From contig JANFAH010000066.1 in assembly GCA_024663395.1 (NCBI GenBank), positions 223,214-287,213 of the forward strand: a stretch of 64,000 nt of DNA, in the 5' to 3' direction. The position numbers and the translations under genes are program-made. Every line of letters begins with the position of its first letter. The first letter of the stretch is position 1. This document shows positions 11,594 through 23,580 of this stretch, piece after piece. The stretch comes from Pisolithus tinctorius (taxonomy: Eukaryota; Basidiomycota; Agaricomycetes; Boletales; Pisolithaceae). The notes beneath the pieces were generated by a model. That model ran no database searches, was not told where the DNA came from, and saw only the letters and a list, made by a program, of their open reading frames with translations.

Positions 11594-14500
11594 ATGGCCA
11601 CCCATCGCTGTGACTACTGCTTGAAAACCATTTCCACCGTTGCAGGCATCAAGCAGCACATTTCCCAGTCGGCTGCCTGCCAACAGCAATGGAAGCAAGT
11701 CCTGGAGCACACTGCAAGCACTGCATCTGTTGACGAAGACCATCAGCTTGATGATGGTCAGTTAGAGTACACGCCAAACCTTGCATCTGACTGGCACTAC
11801 GAGCCTAGCGATGATGGGCTCAATCTTCTGGAAGGATCCTTGGTACAGCAGTTTCAGCCTCGCGCTGAACCTGAACGTCTCAATCCTCTGCCTAGACACG
11901 CATCAGTTGAAGACATCGAGGACGGATCTTCACCAGCCAGTGACGGATGCTTCATCGAGCAGTACGCAGGATTCGCCGCTCGAATCTTGGGCTCACGTGC
12001 AACAGCGTTCGAGGAAATGAAGAAAACTGAACAAAAAAACAACAATAATCAGTGGGCTCCTTTTCAGAACGAGAACGAGTGGGACCTGGCCCGCTTTCTG
12101 ATGAAAAACATGGGTCAGACGAAGATTGATGAGTTTTTAAAACTCTCACTTGTATGTATCGGCACACTCACCGCTCTAGAAGATAATGACATTACCATTG
12201 CTTGACACCAGGTTCATGAAAGTGGAGTCAGTTTCAGCAGCATGCATGCCTTCCTCAAATATGTGGACTCACTTCGAACTGGCCCGGCGTGGACTTGCGA
12301 AATGATAGATGTGGTGGGAGACACTGTGACTGAAGACGGAAGCTGGAGACGGGAACAGGTCGAGCTGTGGCATAGAGATCCAGTCGAGTGTGTTATGGAA
12401 CTCATCGGTAACCCGGCCTTCCGGGATGCTATGGCATACAGCCCTGAGCATGCATACACGGATTCCAAAGGCACAAATCGTATCTATGATGAAATGTGGA
12501 CAGCTAATTGGTGGTGGGATGTGCAGGCAAGTGCTTACCTCTGAAGCTTGGGCCGAGTGAGCCTAACAAGACTTCCATCATACAGGGAAAATTGCCTGCC
12601 GGCACTACGGTCACACCTGTCATCTTGTCATCGGACAAGACCTCCCTGTCGATGTTCAGTGGGGATAAGAAAGCATGGCCCGTGTACCTGACAATAGGAA
12701 ACATATCAAAGGATGTCAGACGACAAGTTTCCGCACATGCAACGACATTGATAGGCTACTTACCCATCTCCAAACTCGAGTGCTTTGAGAAAAAGACCCG
12801 ATCGCTGGCAGGATATCGCCTCTTCCATCATGCCATGTCGCTGCTCCTTCGACCTCTAGGTGACGCCAGTCGTAATGGCGAGGTCATGATCTGCACCGAT
12901 GGTTGTCTGCGTCGAGTCCATCCGATACTTGCTGCCTATGTTGCGGACTTCCCTGAACAATGTTTGGTAGCTTGTAGCAAAGAGAGTCGATGTCCGCTCT
13001 GTCTGGTTCAATCAAATAAACGAGGAGATCGCGGGGAATGGGCATGCCGCAGCATGGCTGACACACTGAAAACGTTGCAGTGAAAGCGGAAGAATGGGCA
13101 GTCTAGGAGGTTTGATGACGAAGGTTTGCGTGCTGTGTTCGAACCTTTTTGGAAAGACCTACCCTTCACCAACATCTTCGCCTGCATCACTCCTGACATC
13201 CTCCACCAACTTCTCAAGGGCGTCTTCCATGACCATCTACTCCAGTGGTGTATCAAAATTATTGGGGAGAAAGAGATTGATGCGCGCTTCCGAACCGTCA
13301 CCCAATACCCTGCTCTTCGTCACTTTGCAAAAGGAATATCAACAGTCTCACAGTGGACCGGCAAAGAGCACAAAGAGATGCAGAGGGTATTCGTGGGTCT
13401 ACTTTCTGGTGCTGTTGACGAGCGTGTCCTTGCTGTCGCTCGCTCATTGCTGGACTTCTTTTATTACACACAGTTACAGCAGCACACGGAGAAGACACTA
13501 AAGGCTATGCAAGACAGCCTTGACTCGTTCCACGACCACAAGCATGTTCTCGTCGAACTCGAAGTGCGAGAGGATTTCAACATCCCCAAGATCCATTCCC
13601 TTCTGCACTACGTGTCCTCTATACGAGCGCTTGGCAGCGCAGATGGCTACAATACTGAGTACCCGGAGCGTTTGCACATAGACTACGCTAAAGACACTTA
13701 TCGGGCGAGTAACAAGCGTGACTATGTGGAGCAGATGGCATTGTGGCTTCAGTGGCAAGAAGCTATCCATTACAAGTCCACCTACCTCGCTTGGAGGCAG
13801 TTCAGGAAGTCCTCGTCCGCAGACTCGCTGGAAGATGGATGTTTTGGCAGCAGTGACTCTGATTCTGAATGGGGTGAGGATCAAGGAAGGGTGCGTGCTC
13901 CGACTGGGGTCAGTGTATTTGGCACATCCGCTCGGCGGGTTGCAGGTAAATTGATTTATGTTCATGCTTGCAATGTACTCATGTAGACTGCAGAACTACC
14001 AGCCAATACCTGCTACAGAGTGACGAAGTTCCCTTCTCGCAGCCGACTTTCCATTGACCATATTCGGGCCGAATACAAAGCTGCTGAATTCACTCCCACA
14101 CTCGAACAATGGCTCTCCTCATACTCTGGTCAACACCGAGCTGTACAATTGACTGAATCAGATCGGTTCGACATCTACCACAATCTGTACGTCGAGACTG
14201 GCCCGAGCGTCATCACTGGCCATCAGGAGAGTATGCAAAAAATTCGCGCTATGCCAAAGGTCATTGGTCGAGGTCATAAGCCAGATTGCTCCGCTCGGTT
14301 TGATACCGCATTTGTGTTGGAGGAAGGGTGTCAATGCTCTACGCCCCTCGTTCCAAACAGTATGTATATCACACCGGTTTGCATCCCTCCACTGATGAGG
14401 TCTTGGAAACCCTAGGTGTGTGAGTTGCTCAAGTCCGGGTCATATTCAAGCTTCCTGATTACTTTGGTAACTATCCGCATCCCCTCGTCTACGTTGAATG

Positions 14501-14744
14501 GTTTACAGCGCTCCACCACCGTGATCCCGCCTCCGGTCTGTACATTGTCACTCGTTTGACACGTCATCATCGCCCAAATGTGGTGATCATCAGTGCCGAT
14601 TGTATTGTACGCGCGTGCCACCTGCAAGCGCAATGCGGGAAGGAGATCAATGCAGACTGGTCAGCGGACAACGTGCTGGACAGGGCTGCCGCATTTTATG
14701 TGAATTCTTACATCGACTTAGATATGTTCATCACATTGGAGTAG
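11594..14744 (+). pseudogene. Plavaka (CACTA/EnSpm-like) transposase, interrupted by stops
   Basis: Starts MATHRCDYCLKTISTVAG, a C2H2-type zinc finger, then an acidic linker. The conserved transposase body begins about 12,215 (HESGVSFSSMHAFLKYVD) and continues with [11 protein letters not shown], the core [20 protein letters not shown], then [16 protein letters not shown] and [13 protein letters not shown]. After 13,126 come [18 protein letters not shown] and [20 protein letters not shown]. The C-terminal exon has VIFKLPDYFGNYPHPLVYVE and ends SYIDLDMFITLE. An intron at 12527-12585 fits a GC-AG type. In-frame TGA codons occur at 13081-13083 and, if the intron ends at 14415, at 14421-14423. 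The reading frame is otherwise preserved across both, so this looks like a recently inactivated copy. Element ends were not found. Confidence 0.8.
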
Positions 14745-15320
14745 TTTTTTTTTTTTTACCATCGTGTTGCACAACCCCACAAGTCAATGAATGTGTGATT
14801 CAATATATGGAATGACTATGTAGACTACTGTAGCTCTGGAGGGCTATATGTTGTACTGTCATGCTGGTGAGTCTGTGATGGTTGTATGACAGTCCACTGC
14901 CTGATATGACAGATGTGTTGTACTCCCCATCTTAAATTGACATGTCAATAGTGCAACAGAGTGTGTGCCTGAGACAACCTAGCACAATGAAGCCTATGGG
15001 TGACAGTGTACCTTAGTGGCTATGCTACATATCAAAGTAATTTTCCTGATGTATTCTGTAAAGCCAGCTGATCTTTCGTTCCAGGTACGTTCTATACTGT
15101 ATCCCCGCACCCTGGAAGGGACATACTTGTAAAATGCCCCTATCGGCGGCCGATCGGGCACCACACACCGAGGCAAGCGAAAGCGTAGTAATCTTATCGA
15201 GCTGTAGGTTTTTACACCGTGTCAAGTCGTTTCTATCTATGTATCGTGATCCGTTTACATATTCTCCGCCACTTTGCACAGGCAGCCGCAGTTGCAACAA
15301 TCCTTTGTGATCAGTTATTT
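14745..15320. other. Intergenic spacer without a recognisable gene
   Basis: The stretch between the Plavaka stop and the MATE stop codon holds a short T run (about 14,745-14,757) and simple AT-rich sequence. I see no coding exon or structural RNA. It probably contains the right end of the Plavaka element, but no trustworthy inverted repeat could be paired with the left side. Confidence 0.4.
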
Positions 15321-17676
15321 TTAATGTGCGCGTTCTTCGTCCATCGGGTTGTACCCTTTGTCCACGGCCAGACGCGCCACAACTCTCTCCACTTCCTTGT
15401 CCCAGTCAGTGGTAAAGCATAGGTACAACCCGATCGAAGTCGCGTATGCCATAGCGAGATTGAGACCCCACCATAAGCCGAAGAGCCCGAGGTCTCTCTT
15501 GAAAGTCATCCATAGGCCAATGGGAAGGCCTATAACGTAGTAAGCACTGTAGAAACGAAGAACGTCAGTATTGACAAAACCTAAATATGAGAACCACTTC
15601 CCTAATGTTCAGCGTTGCACCCAGAACCTGGCATGATTCGATGAATAGAACGTCCGAAGTTAGGTTGCACAAAACATCTTACCTGCTTCCCCCGGGCTCG
15701 GAGTATACCACCAACTACCGCGCTGCTATCATCGAATATCTGCACGAGCGCAACAAGTGGAAGAACAGCGGCGACCAGTTCGATGACCTCTGCCAATATA
15801 TGTTCAGAGTACATCGCAAAGGGTGCTTTGGGCACTCATACCAGGGTCGTTGTTAAACAAATAACCCCACGATCGGCGGAAAATTAGCAGTGTGGAACTG
15901 TTGCAAAGATAACACATAAACAGCTGGGTACCAACGCCAATTTCTCATGTCACGCGAACCTGAAGAGGGTTACGAGTACAATGATAAGCAGGAAAGATGC
16001 TTTGACGACAGCCCTGGCGCGCCTCGCGTTCTGCTCTCCTAAGAGGTTTCCAATGCTGCAACCGGGATGCATTAAAAAAAAAGGAAAATAACGGAACACA
16101 GAGGAAGCACCCACCGAACAGAAGTAGCGATGCCCAGAGCATAAGGCGCTTGAAAGAAAGCCGAGGAGGTCGTAATAAGGACAGACTGGGTCGCCAAAGT
16201 GGTGGGACCAAGGCTGAAAGAAGCTCAGGACTACGTGGAAGCAACTTAGTCACAAACTCACAAGCTTGCGGCGACTGTGACCGATGGTCGGCAGATATGA
16301 AGTCAGTAAAATAGAAGGAAATAGCCACGCACGTCCAACGAGTTCCCATGACCACCACGAGGACGCAAGTTGCCCTGTATTAAAGCCATTTGTGAAAGAA
16401 GTCCAGATGCATCCGTGAGGTGCTCACCAACACCGCCAATGCTTAGTTTGGACAAATAACCCAAGTTCGTGAATGCCCTCACTGAGATCGGATGCCAGGC
16501 GGTTCTCGGAACGAAGAAGACCCCATAAACGACAGATGCGACAGCCACAAAGTTGTAGGAAATCGAAGTTGCAATAGGCGCCCCTATAAAGCCCAAGCAG
16601 AATGGCTCAGGTCCCCATACTGAACATTGTCAAACCCACGATCAGCAATAGCAAGTACCACACCTACCCAGAAGGTAATTCAAGAATATGTTAATTGGCG
16701 CAACATAAAGAATGATACGGGTTGGAACAGTAAATAGTCCTGCATGCATTGATGTAGAGAGTGGGCAATTTATCTTTTGGTAGCCAGTAGACTTCCATTT
16801 TACCTTGTGATTGAAAGTAACGTCTGGTCACAAGTGATTAGCGCCTATGGCATCCGCAGGGTTCATATGCCGTACCTGGATACACAATTGAAAGCGTAGG
16901 CAGGGAGTCCTAACGATGCCCATTTCAAGTAGATGGCAGCCAGTCTTGCAACCTCAGGATCCTGATTCAATCCTACAAGGATGGGCTCTGCGTGGAACCA
17001 TAATGCAAGCACGGGCTTAAGGGCGAATCAGTACACGAAGCAGATGGGAAATGCGAGTACGTACAATCAATACAACGGAAATCAGAATACCTGTACTGGA
17101 AGTCAGTTACGTCCATCTATCACGTGCGTGAACTTACTCATCCGTTGGATCCAGAGACCGACTAACTGGGGTTGATCAGAAGTCCATGCCGACGGAAGGA
17201 CTGTATCGAGGGTGTTGGCCATTCCTTGAACGATACTTAAGCCGGTAACGTTAGCGGTCATGAAACCCAAGGTAGCGGCCGCAAGCGCGACTGTGGAAAT
17301 ATGCCCAATGGAAATCACCGTAGCCATCATCATACTGTATTCAAAGGCGTGAATCCTGCCGAGTTCGCGATCAATCGAAACCCCATGTACGGATCAAGCA
17401 AGTAACTGACCCAAAGATAGGGAGCGAATACTTGAGCAATATCTTCAATTCATCCCAGAACATGGTCCGCGCAGATGGAACCGCGGGAGAGAGCAGCGGT
17501 GTTGTCTCTAACGCTCTGCATGACAGCTCAGCACAAGTGCCACTCAGTGGGATGGTTGGGGCAGGTCTGCAATGGGTTAGTTGTGTTTGATAGTGATGGT
17601 CGACGGTACTGGTCACATGGTGAGCTAGCGCACCACGATCTTGTGGCGCAGAAGACGGGGTGCAAAGGACAGACAT
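15321..17676 (-). CDS. MATE family multidrug/toxin efflux transporter
   Basis: Polytopic membrane antiporter of the MATE family, expected to export organic compounds across plasma or vacuolar membrane. Start MSVLCTPSSAPQDRG at 17676. A 50-nt intron leads to an acidic dileucine tail (ETTPLL) and the first membrane segment ELKILLKYSLPIFG. The exon at 17333-17110 has the fungal signature LGFMTANVTGLSIVQGMA, then QPQLVGLWIQRM. Later exons give LGFIGAPIATSISYN, GQLASSWWSWELVGRA, LGPTTLATQSVLITTSSAFF, LVALVQIFDDSSAVVGGILR and YYVIGLPIGLWMTFK. The stop is at 15321-15323 after DKGYNPMDEERAH. All expected blocks are present in order. The junction near 15,590 could not be read cleanly and may hide a one-base break. 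Confidence 0.85.
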
Positions 17677-18540
17677 CGTCAATGCAGTGCCTGAGAAGTG
17701 ACGCAACAGAACAACCGCAGTCCTGCAAACAAGCTGGTTCTCGACGCTTACTAGTGGGAACGTGCGGGATTGAGGGATCTGAGAAAACCGTTGTGTGGAA
17801 GTAAGAAAGAAGAAAACAATCGCACCGTACTGCTTATATAAAGGCATTCACTTGACCACACGTAATGGCTGCGGTAAGAGATCCGAGCGGAGTATCTGCT
17901 CCATGACACACAGACTTCAACTCAGAAGGCACCAATGATACGGCTGACTTCGGTATTACGACTTTGAACTCCGGCCAGAACCTCTCTGAGAACCCCGTCA
18001 GAACCAGCTAGCACCAAACTGAAACAGCAGAAGAGGAAGCTGAAGTACTTACAGTACGGAGCCGAAGTACCAGTGTTGAAATACTACCCATCATGTGACC
18101 GTATCGAGTCAGGACGGCGTGTGGTCCACGGACACCTGTTCAAGTCCTCCGCAGACAAGCTATGTGGATGCACACTTTGGATTGCCATCGTATCGTAACG
18201 AGCTGCAGATTGACGACAGGGGCATGCGGCATACGAGGGGTGGTATCAACATCTTATCATCCTCTATAACGTCAGTGCCTGGTGGCAGATGCGAAGCTCC
18301 GCGTGATCACGATCCGATCGCGGCACTCTATCGATCACGGGTGTTTTCTGTCGCAAAGCACACTAACCTTTTCTTTCATACACAGTCGAGACCCAGCGCT
18401 GCGCTCCGCCCGTCCTTAAAGCTTAAAATGAAATGACAAAATGAAACCTTGGCATTTGCCGAGACAGACAGCCACGTGACGAACGCGTCGCGTTGTCTTT
18501 GAAACGTTTCGTGCGGTTAATTACTTATTACCCAGCTATC
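17677..18540. promoter_or_regulatory. Divergent intergenic region between MATE and exonuclease genes
   Basis: About 860 bp separates the start codons of two divergently transcribed genes, so it should hold both promoters. I see no gene of its own; the open frame at 18,095-18,436 has no recognisable motif. No clear TATA element could be assigned. Confidence 0.5.
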
Positions 18541-20630
18541 ATGGATGAAGTTCTGAACCAGAAGCCAATGATAACGGACGAGGAATCCGACTGGTCTATA
18601 GAAATCTATGAAGGAATGTACTTACCCAACAAAGACGCCGGCCTGAAGGAAAACAACAAACAACGAACTGCTCAAGAAGAGTCCGACGCGTGCCGCAGGT
18701 TGAATACTGCACGGACGTATGTGAACCAAGGCATGATACGCGCTCTCCAGCAGCTGCTCAACTTCCTTTTGCCTATATACAGGCCACATCCATTTTTCCA
18801 AACCTATCGCACCCAGGCCGTTGGGCTGGTTCAAGGTGAAGCCAGCGTGCCACCCAGCAAAGAATGCGATGGGGATTTCACCCAGTTTGACCAACGTGAT
18901 GCTCCCAAAGACACGGTCACGTCGGTGCACCCTGCCGCGGGGTTTTCCATGGCAGTCACTGAGAGACCAATAGAACGAAGCCGCCCCGAACCACCACCTC
19001 CACGCGCTTTCAAGTTGGCTAAGAAAGTGAACATCAATCGGTGAGTCGTTATATCCTTTCCAAATATGATGGCTCTCAGCATGAAAAAAGTGCCCATTCG
19101 AAAAAGCGTGCGGTTCGGATTCCCGAGAAGTCCCATGAGTCTTCTCGGGCAGTCCATCTTCCGATCAGGAAGCCCAGCCAAACTTCCAGCCCTGTGGAGC
19201 TGGTTCTACCATTTGCCGCACGAAAGCTGTCCTGTGATAAACCATCTAACGATGCGAAGAATTCTACCACTCCGACATACAGCTATCTCGATTACCGAAA
19301 TCCACCTGCCGCGGTCCGCTATACGCAATGCGAGGACGAAGCCAACGATCTCGTACAGTCCCTCAAAAGGTGAGATATACATACATATCCCAGAAATTAT
19401 ATGGCGAGGCTCTTTTTCGACAGTCCCTTGGGTTTCGATATGGAATGGCGGGTTATGTGGCAAGCGGGCGCCGCTGAGCGTAGGACAGCCTTGGTCCAAT
19501 TATGTGACAACCAGACTATTCTGCTTATCCATATCAGCAATATGAAAAGTAACGACTTATCGCTTATCTTTGCGCTGTAACGACGGTGCTAACGTTTGTC
19601 CGTAAGGGTTCCCGAGGAAAGTTCTGGTATATGTTTCACCGTTCCTGGAGCGCCAAAATGTCATGTTCACACAATGCTAGGAGGTCATAGAGCGTCCAAA
19701 CATCGTGAAGACAGGTGCCAATATAAAGAGTACGTGGAGACCTCCAATTAGTCTGGGTATGACTCTCAGTATTGACGACAGAGGACGGTGAGAAACTCTA
19801 TCGCGACTTCGGCATTCGCACACGCGGTCTTGTAGAGCTGGGTGCCCTTGCTGCCAAGGCCGATGAGAAATTCAAAACTGTGTACAAGCGGGAGGTCGTC
19901 AGTCTTGCCAAGATGGTCTCCGCATATCTCGGGAAGACCCTGGTGAAGAATAGCGTGCGTACTTCGAACTGGGAAGCGAAACTTACCAGCGAAATGGTAG
20001 ACTGTAGGTTGCCGTAGACTTGCTTACTCCGGATCCACGAGTTCACTATTGCACATGCAGATGCCGCAAATGACTGTCACTGTGCTGTCATGGTCTATAA
20101 TACACTCGTGGAGAAGGCAGCCGAGGAAGGGAAGCGCCTCGACGTTTCGATGTATTCCTTTGACATCGACCCACGCACCGTCAAATTGGGCGTAGAATCC
20201 CGTGCCACCGCCTGGGAGACAAATAGCAGCTCTAGCTCTTCTGTTACCGGGCCGCCTTCCTTTCGAAATTACTGCACACCTGAACCTGCTAGTCCACAGT
20301 ATCTGCGCGCTTACAAGATGTGGTACGAGCATAAGACGCCCCTTGATAACATGTGTTTTGAACTAAAGACCGGCGGGCGAACTGAACCCCTGAAAACAAG
20401 CACGGTGATGTCTGTATCACCCTGCCTCTCCATCTAAACCTTGTGCTGAAGTCCTTTCCCCCCTGTGTGACAGATCATATGTGGTAGGTGCACTGCAGGG
20501 AGATGCGTCGTTACCGTTTGATTTGCAAGAGTTGCGCGAATTGGTGCAGATGGAGGTCGGCAGCTGGCAGCGGCATCGTGCATGGATCCATGAGAGAGAG
20601 AGGCGGACGTTCACAACGTCAAATATCTAA
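18541..20630 (+). CDS. 3'-5' exonuclease domain protein (WRN-exonuclease-like)
   Basis: DnaQ/RNase H-fold exonuclease of the DNA_pol_A_exo1 group, related to the nuclease domain of Werner protein; acts on DNA or RNA 3' ends. The start MDEVLNQKPMITDEESDW precedes a long poorly conserved N-terminal half. The catalytic domain spans several short exons: Exo I in PLGFDMEWRV (Asp and Glu ligands), LVQLCDNQTILLIHIS, then RPNIVKTGANIK and DGEKLYRDFGI (Exo II Asp), and Exo III YAANDCHCAVMVYN with the YxxxD arrangement. A C-terminal tail contains WYEHKTPLDNMC and ends TFTTSNI at 20630. All three acidic motifs are intact, so it is probably active. Junctions near 19,041-19,091 are uncertain by one base. 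Helicase motifs are absent. Confidence 0.8.
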
Positions 20631-20757
20631 ATATGCTTTTGTGTACGTTTTCAGCACTGACGAAGTGTAATCTACGTATCAAACGGAAACTACTTCCGTA
20701 TCAATCGGACAGCGATATTGAAGAAAAAAAAATAGGAGCTTCTTCGAACTTGCAAGT

Positions 20758-20836
20758 GCCCACTGGCTGGATTGAACAACCGACCTCATCATCGCAATGA
20801 TACAAGTGATGCGCTCTACCACTGAGCTAAGCGGGC
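20758..20836 (-). tRNA. tRNA-Thr (anticodon TGT) with a short intron
   Basis: On the minus strand the acceptor GCCCGCT pairs with AGTGGGC (one G-T). The D-arm is GCTC/GAGC with AGTGGTA loop, and the T-arm is GGTTG/CAGCC around TTCAATC, with canonical B-box GGTTGTTCAATCC. The anticodon stem is CATCA/TGATG and the loop starts CTTGTA, which puts TGT at 34-36. The loop is 15 nt, so an intron of about 8 nt follows position 37. It is a nuclear-type gene lying between two protein genes. Confidence 0.85.
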
Positions 20837-20998
20837 TGCGCATGTGCTGGTGTTTGTGCCGATGACTACGTCGTCGGAATTTTGGGAGACCTCCCGTGTA
20901 CGATTGATCCCTATCGGGCAGGCGAGGCGTTCGCTGCAATCAGTTGGTTCACTCCAGGGTATCCTTGCTTTCTAGTCTCCCACTCAAATCAGACAGAC

Positions 20999-22245
20999 AT
21001 GACTGTCAGACTCTCTGCTGCAGAGCAATATGAGGCTCTTCTCAACAAGTACGATACTTGGATGTTTGACTGCGATGGGGTACTCTGGCATGGCGATCGG
21101 CCGATAGAGGGTGCAGTCGAGGTTCTCGATATGTTACGCAAACGAGGCAAGTCGTCGTGAAATGTTATCCGCCCCCGTGTCGTGGCTATTGTGTCGCGAA
21201 CCCCCGAGATAACTAGTATTCTATCAGGAAAGCGGCTGCTCTTCGTGACGAACAATGCAACTAAGTCCCGGAGAAGCTACAAAACCAAGTTCGATCAGCT
21301 CGGTATTGAAGCACACGTGGTAGGTGTCGCGACATGTTGCTCTTTCTGTCCCGATCTGTCGCGCCAATGTAACCGAAATTCTCTAATCTAATCAGGACGA
21401 AATATATGGATCTGCATACGCAGCTGCGGTGTACATCTCTTCCGTGATGAAGCTCCCTAAAGACAAAAAAGGTATTCGTCATTGGCATGTCTGGCATTGA
21501 GGAAGAGCTGTGTAACGAGGGCGTGTCCTACGTCGGCGGCACGGTCAGTCAGTCGCCTCACGTTTACTTTGCCATGTCTTCGAGCATCTCATATGCATAC
21601 GGCGACACTAGGATCCAGCGGACTGCACACTGGAGCCATTCTCTCTGGCCGACTTCACACCAGACCCGGACGTTGCTGCAGTGCTGTGTGGCCTCGATAG
21701 CACGATCAATTACACGAAGCTTGCAAAGGCTTTTCATTATCTTCACCGTGACCCGAGTTGTCGATTCCTGGTCACGAATGAGGACAGTACATTTCCAAGC
21801 GCGCATGGTCTTCTGCCCGGAGCCGGCGCTATCAGTGCGCCACTACGATTTGCCCTGAACAGAGACCCGCTCAGTATAGGAAAGCCGGCAAAGACCATGT
21901 TAGACTGCATTCAAGCCAAGTATATACCTCTATTCTCATCCAGAAAGATAGAGATTGATGCCCTTCCGGTAGGGTTCAGTTCGACCCTAAGCGTACGATC
22001 ATGATAGGCGACAGGCTGAATACCGACATATTGTTCGGGCAAGCTGGTGGTCTCGCCACTCTTCTTGTCCTGACAGGTACGCCGGGAGTCCACCAGGATT
22101 CCCGAGGTCACTCACGAAGCCGTTCATTTTACACACGGCAGGTGTCACCTCAGAAGATCATATCACTGGCCCGAACGCCTCCACCATCGTGCCCGACTAC
22201 GTCACACCATCCATCGGGGATCTGCGTTCAGCAGAGCCGTCATAA
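20999..22245 (+). CDS. PHO13: HAD superfamily phosphatase, PHO13/4-nitrophenylphosphatase type
   Basis: Cytosolic HAD-like hydrolase related to yeast Pho13 and mammalian phosphoglycolate phosphatase, thought to remove toxic glycolytic side products. Motif I is [13 protein letters not shown] (nucleophile DxD) near the N-terminus. Motif II is [13 protein letters not shown]. Then come [16 protein letters not shown] and [15 protein letters not shown], the C2 cap with [30 protein letters not shown] (motif III Lys), and [15 protein letters not shown] (motif IV). The end is [10 protein letters not shown] at 22245. Intron 1 is best read as GC-AG: donor GCAAGT at 21147, acceptor CAG ending 21227, giving KRG-KRLLFV in frame. 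It converges on GPI11 with a 72-bp gap. The symbol is by family likeness. Confidence 0.85.
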
Positions 22246-22317
22246 TATAGAGACTTATACAAAGCAAGCATCGGGTATACCCCCGCCAAATAATTTATTC
22301 CGCCACTTTGTGGGCTC

Positions 22318-23418
22318 TCAACTAGATTTGTACTTCGTAGACGGCTGTACTGAACGCAGTTGCTCTTCTGCCAGCCATTTCACAGAGTTGACGGCGAGTG
22401 CCACAAGCGAACCTAGAATATAACCCGCTAGACTTCCGTACAGTGGAGTCAAAGGCCAAGCCTAGTACGAGGGACTATGAAACAATTATTATGAAAATGA
22501 ACATTCGGGTACTTACTTGCCAGGGGCGATCCCAGTCGAGTGGGATAGGAATGGCACCGACCCACGCACCGACGACAGTTCCAACAACTGGGTGAACCAC
22601 AGCGCGTTCAATCGCGTTTCTGGGTCTACACCTAGTATATCAGCAAACTGAACATGGAGAGGCCATACTGCCGTGTACCCACGAAAGTTCAGCGAAGAGT
22701 CTAATCCAATTCAACCTATTGACCAATGCAGGCGTGTCTGACGCGAGAGAGGGGTACCCAAACGCGAAAGCGGGTACGAAGGCTGTCAAGACTGCGATTG
22801 TAGAAGCTAGAAGACCCGTTTGGAGATGATGGCTTTAAAGGTGCTCAGGATTGCACCGACTAAAAAAAAAGGGTTACAGTACATGCCTTGACAGAGGTGC
22901 CCCAAAGAGGATGATGATGATGTGTGCAACCAGCGTTGCGAACAGGGTGAACCCGGCAGCTTCACAAAGTCTCTGCAATGTGTCTAGTTTATGCGCGCCC
23001 CGCAGAAATGCAAACCTGTGCGACATACCGAGAACCAGAGCGCATTGACTTTTGCTTTGGCTATTTTGATCTCGTCCAATGTTCCGATTGCATTCCACTC
23101 AAAGTACCATTTCCTTACCCAAGTGCCCCACCACACCTGCAGAATGCATAGTCCAGCTACTATCCACGCAGCCGTCACCGCAGGACGCGCTGTGAGCGCT
23201 TCCATAAACTCAGACTGAGGCCTGTCGGTCTTTCGTACGGGGAGTGGTCCGAACAGGCGGGTTGACTGAGGAAGATAGAGAGCACTAAAACCAACGAGAA
23301 TGACATGCACGCCGACGATGGAGGCATACTGGAAGAACGGGAAGAAGCCTCGTCGAGATTCATTTGTTGTTGTGCTGCTCCCAACAACTCTTTTGGTTCT
23401 CGCTTTTGCAGGAGGCAT
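22318..23418 (-). CDS. GPI11: GPI biosynthesis protein, PIG-F/Gpi11 family
   Basis: ER membrane protein that assists ethanolamine-phosphate transfer to GPI-anchor precursors. Start [15 protein letters not shown] gives a short basic cytosolic tail. Hydrophobic segments follow: [39 protein letters not shown] and, in the next exon, [14 protein letters not shown], the family block at the middle. The C-terminal part has [20 protein letters not shown] directly followed by [10 protein letters not shown], the most conserved PIG-F motif. The last exon reads [20 protein letters not shown] and ends at 22318. All hallmarks are present, so I consider it intact. It is tail-to-tail with the PHO13-type gene. 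Confidence 0.85.
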
Positions 23419-23580
23419 ATGGCAAGCACAGCCTTCATAGTAGAACAGCGGTATACGACACAAAGTGTAGCGACTAACTAGACATATATTTATGTATGGT
23501 CTCCAGTACTCATCATTCGGCTAATGTACGAGCTGAGAAAAGAAAAAAGGTAATCGTTCCATGTATTTCGGAGCACGAGC

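Noticed and set aside
11460..14960. CACTA-type terminal repeats for the Plavaka element
   Set aside because: GGCACTCACTGTC near 11,467 and the complement of GACAGTCCACTGCC near 14,888 are loosely alike, but no adjoining target duplication was found.
18622..18930. Minus-strand frame opposite the first exon of the exonuclease gene
   Set aside because: No motif or start context, and it lies over the plus-strand exon that fits the gene model; taken as a shadow.
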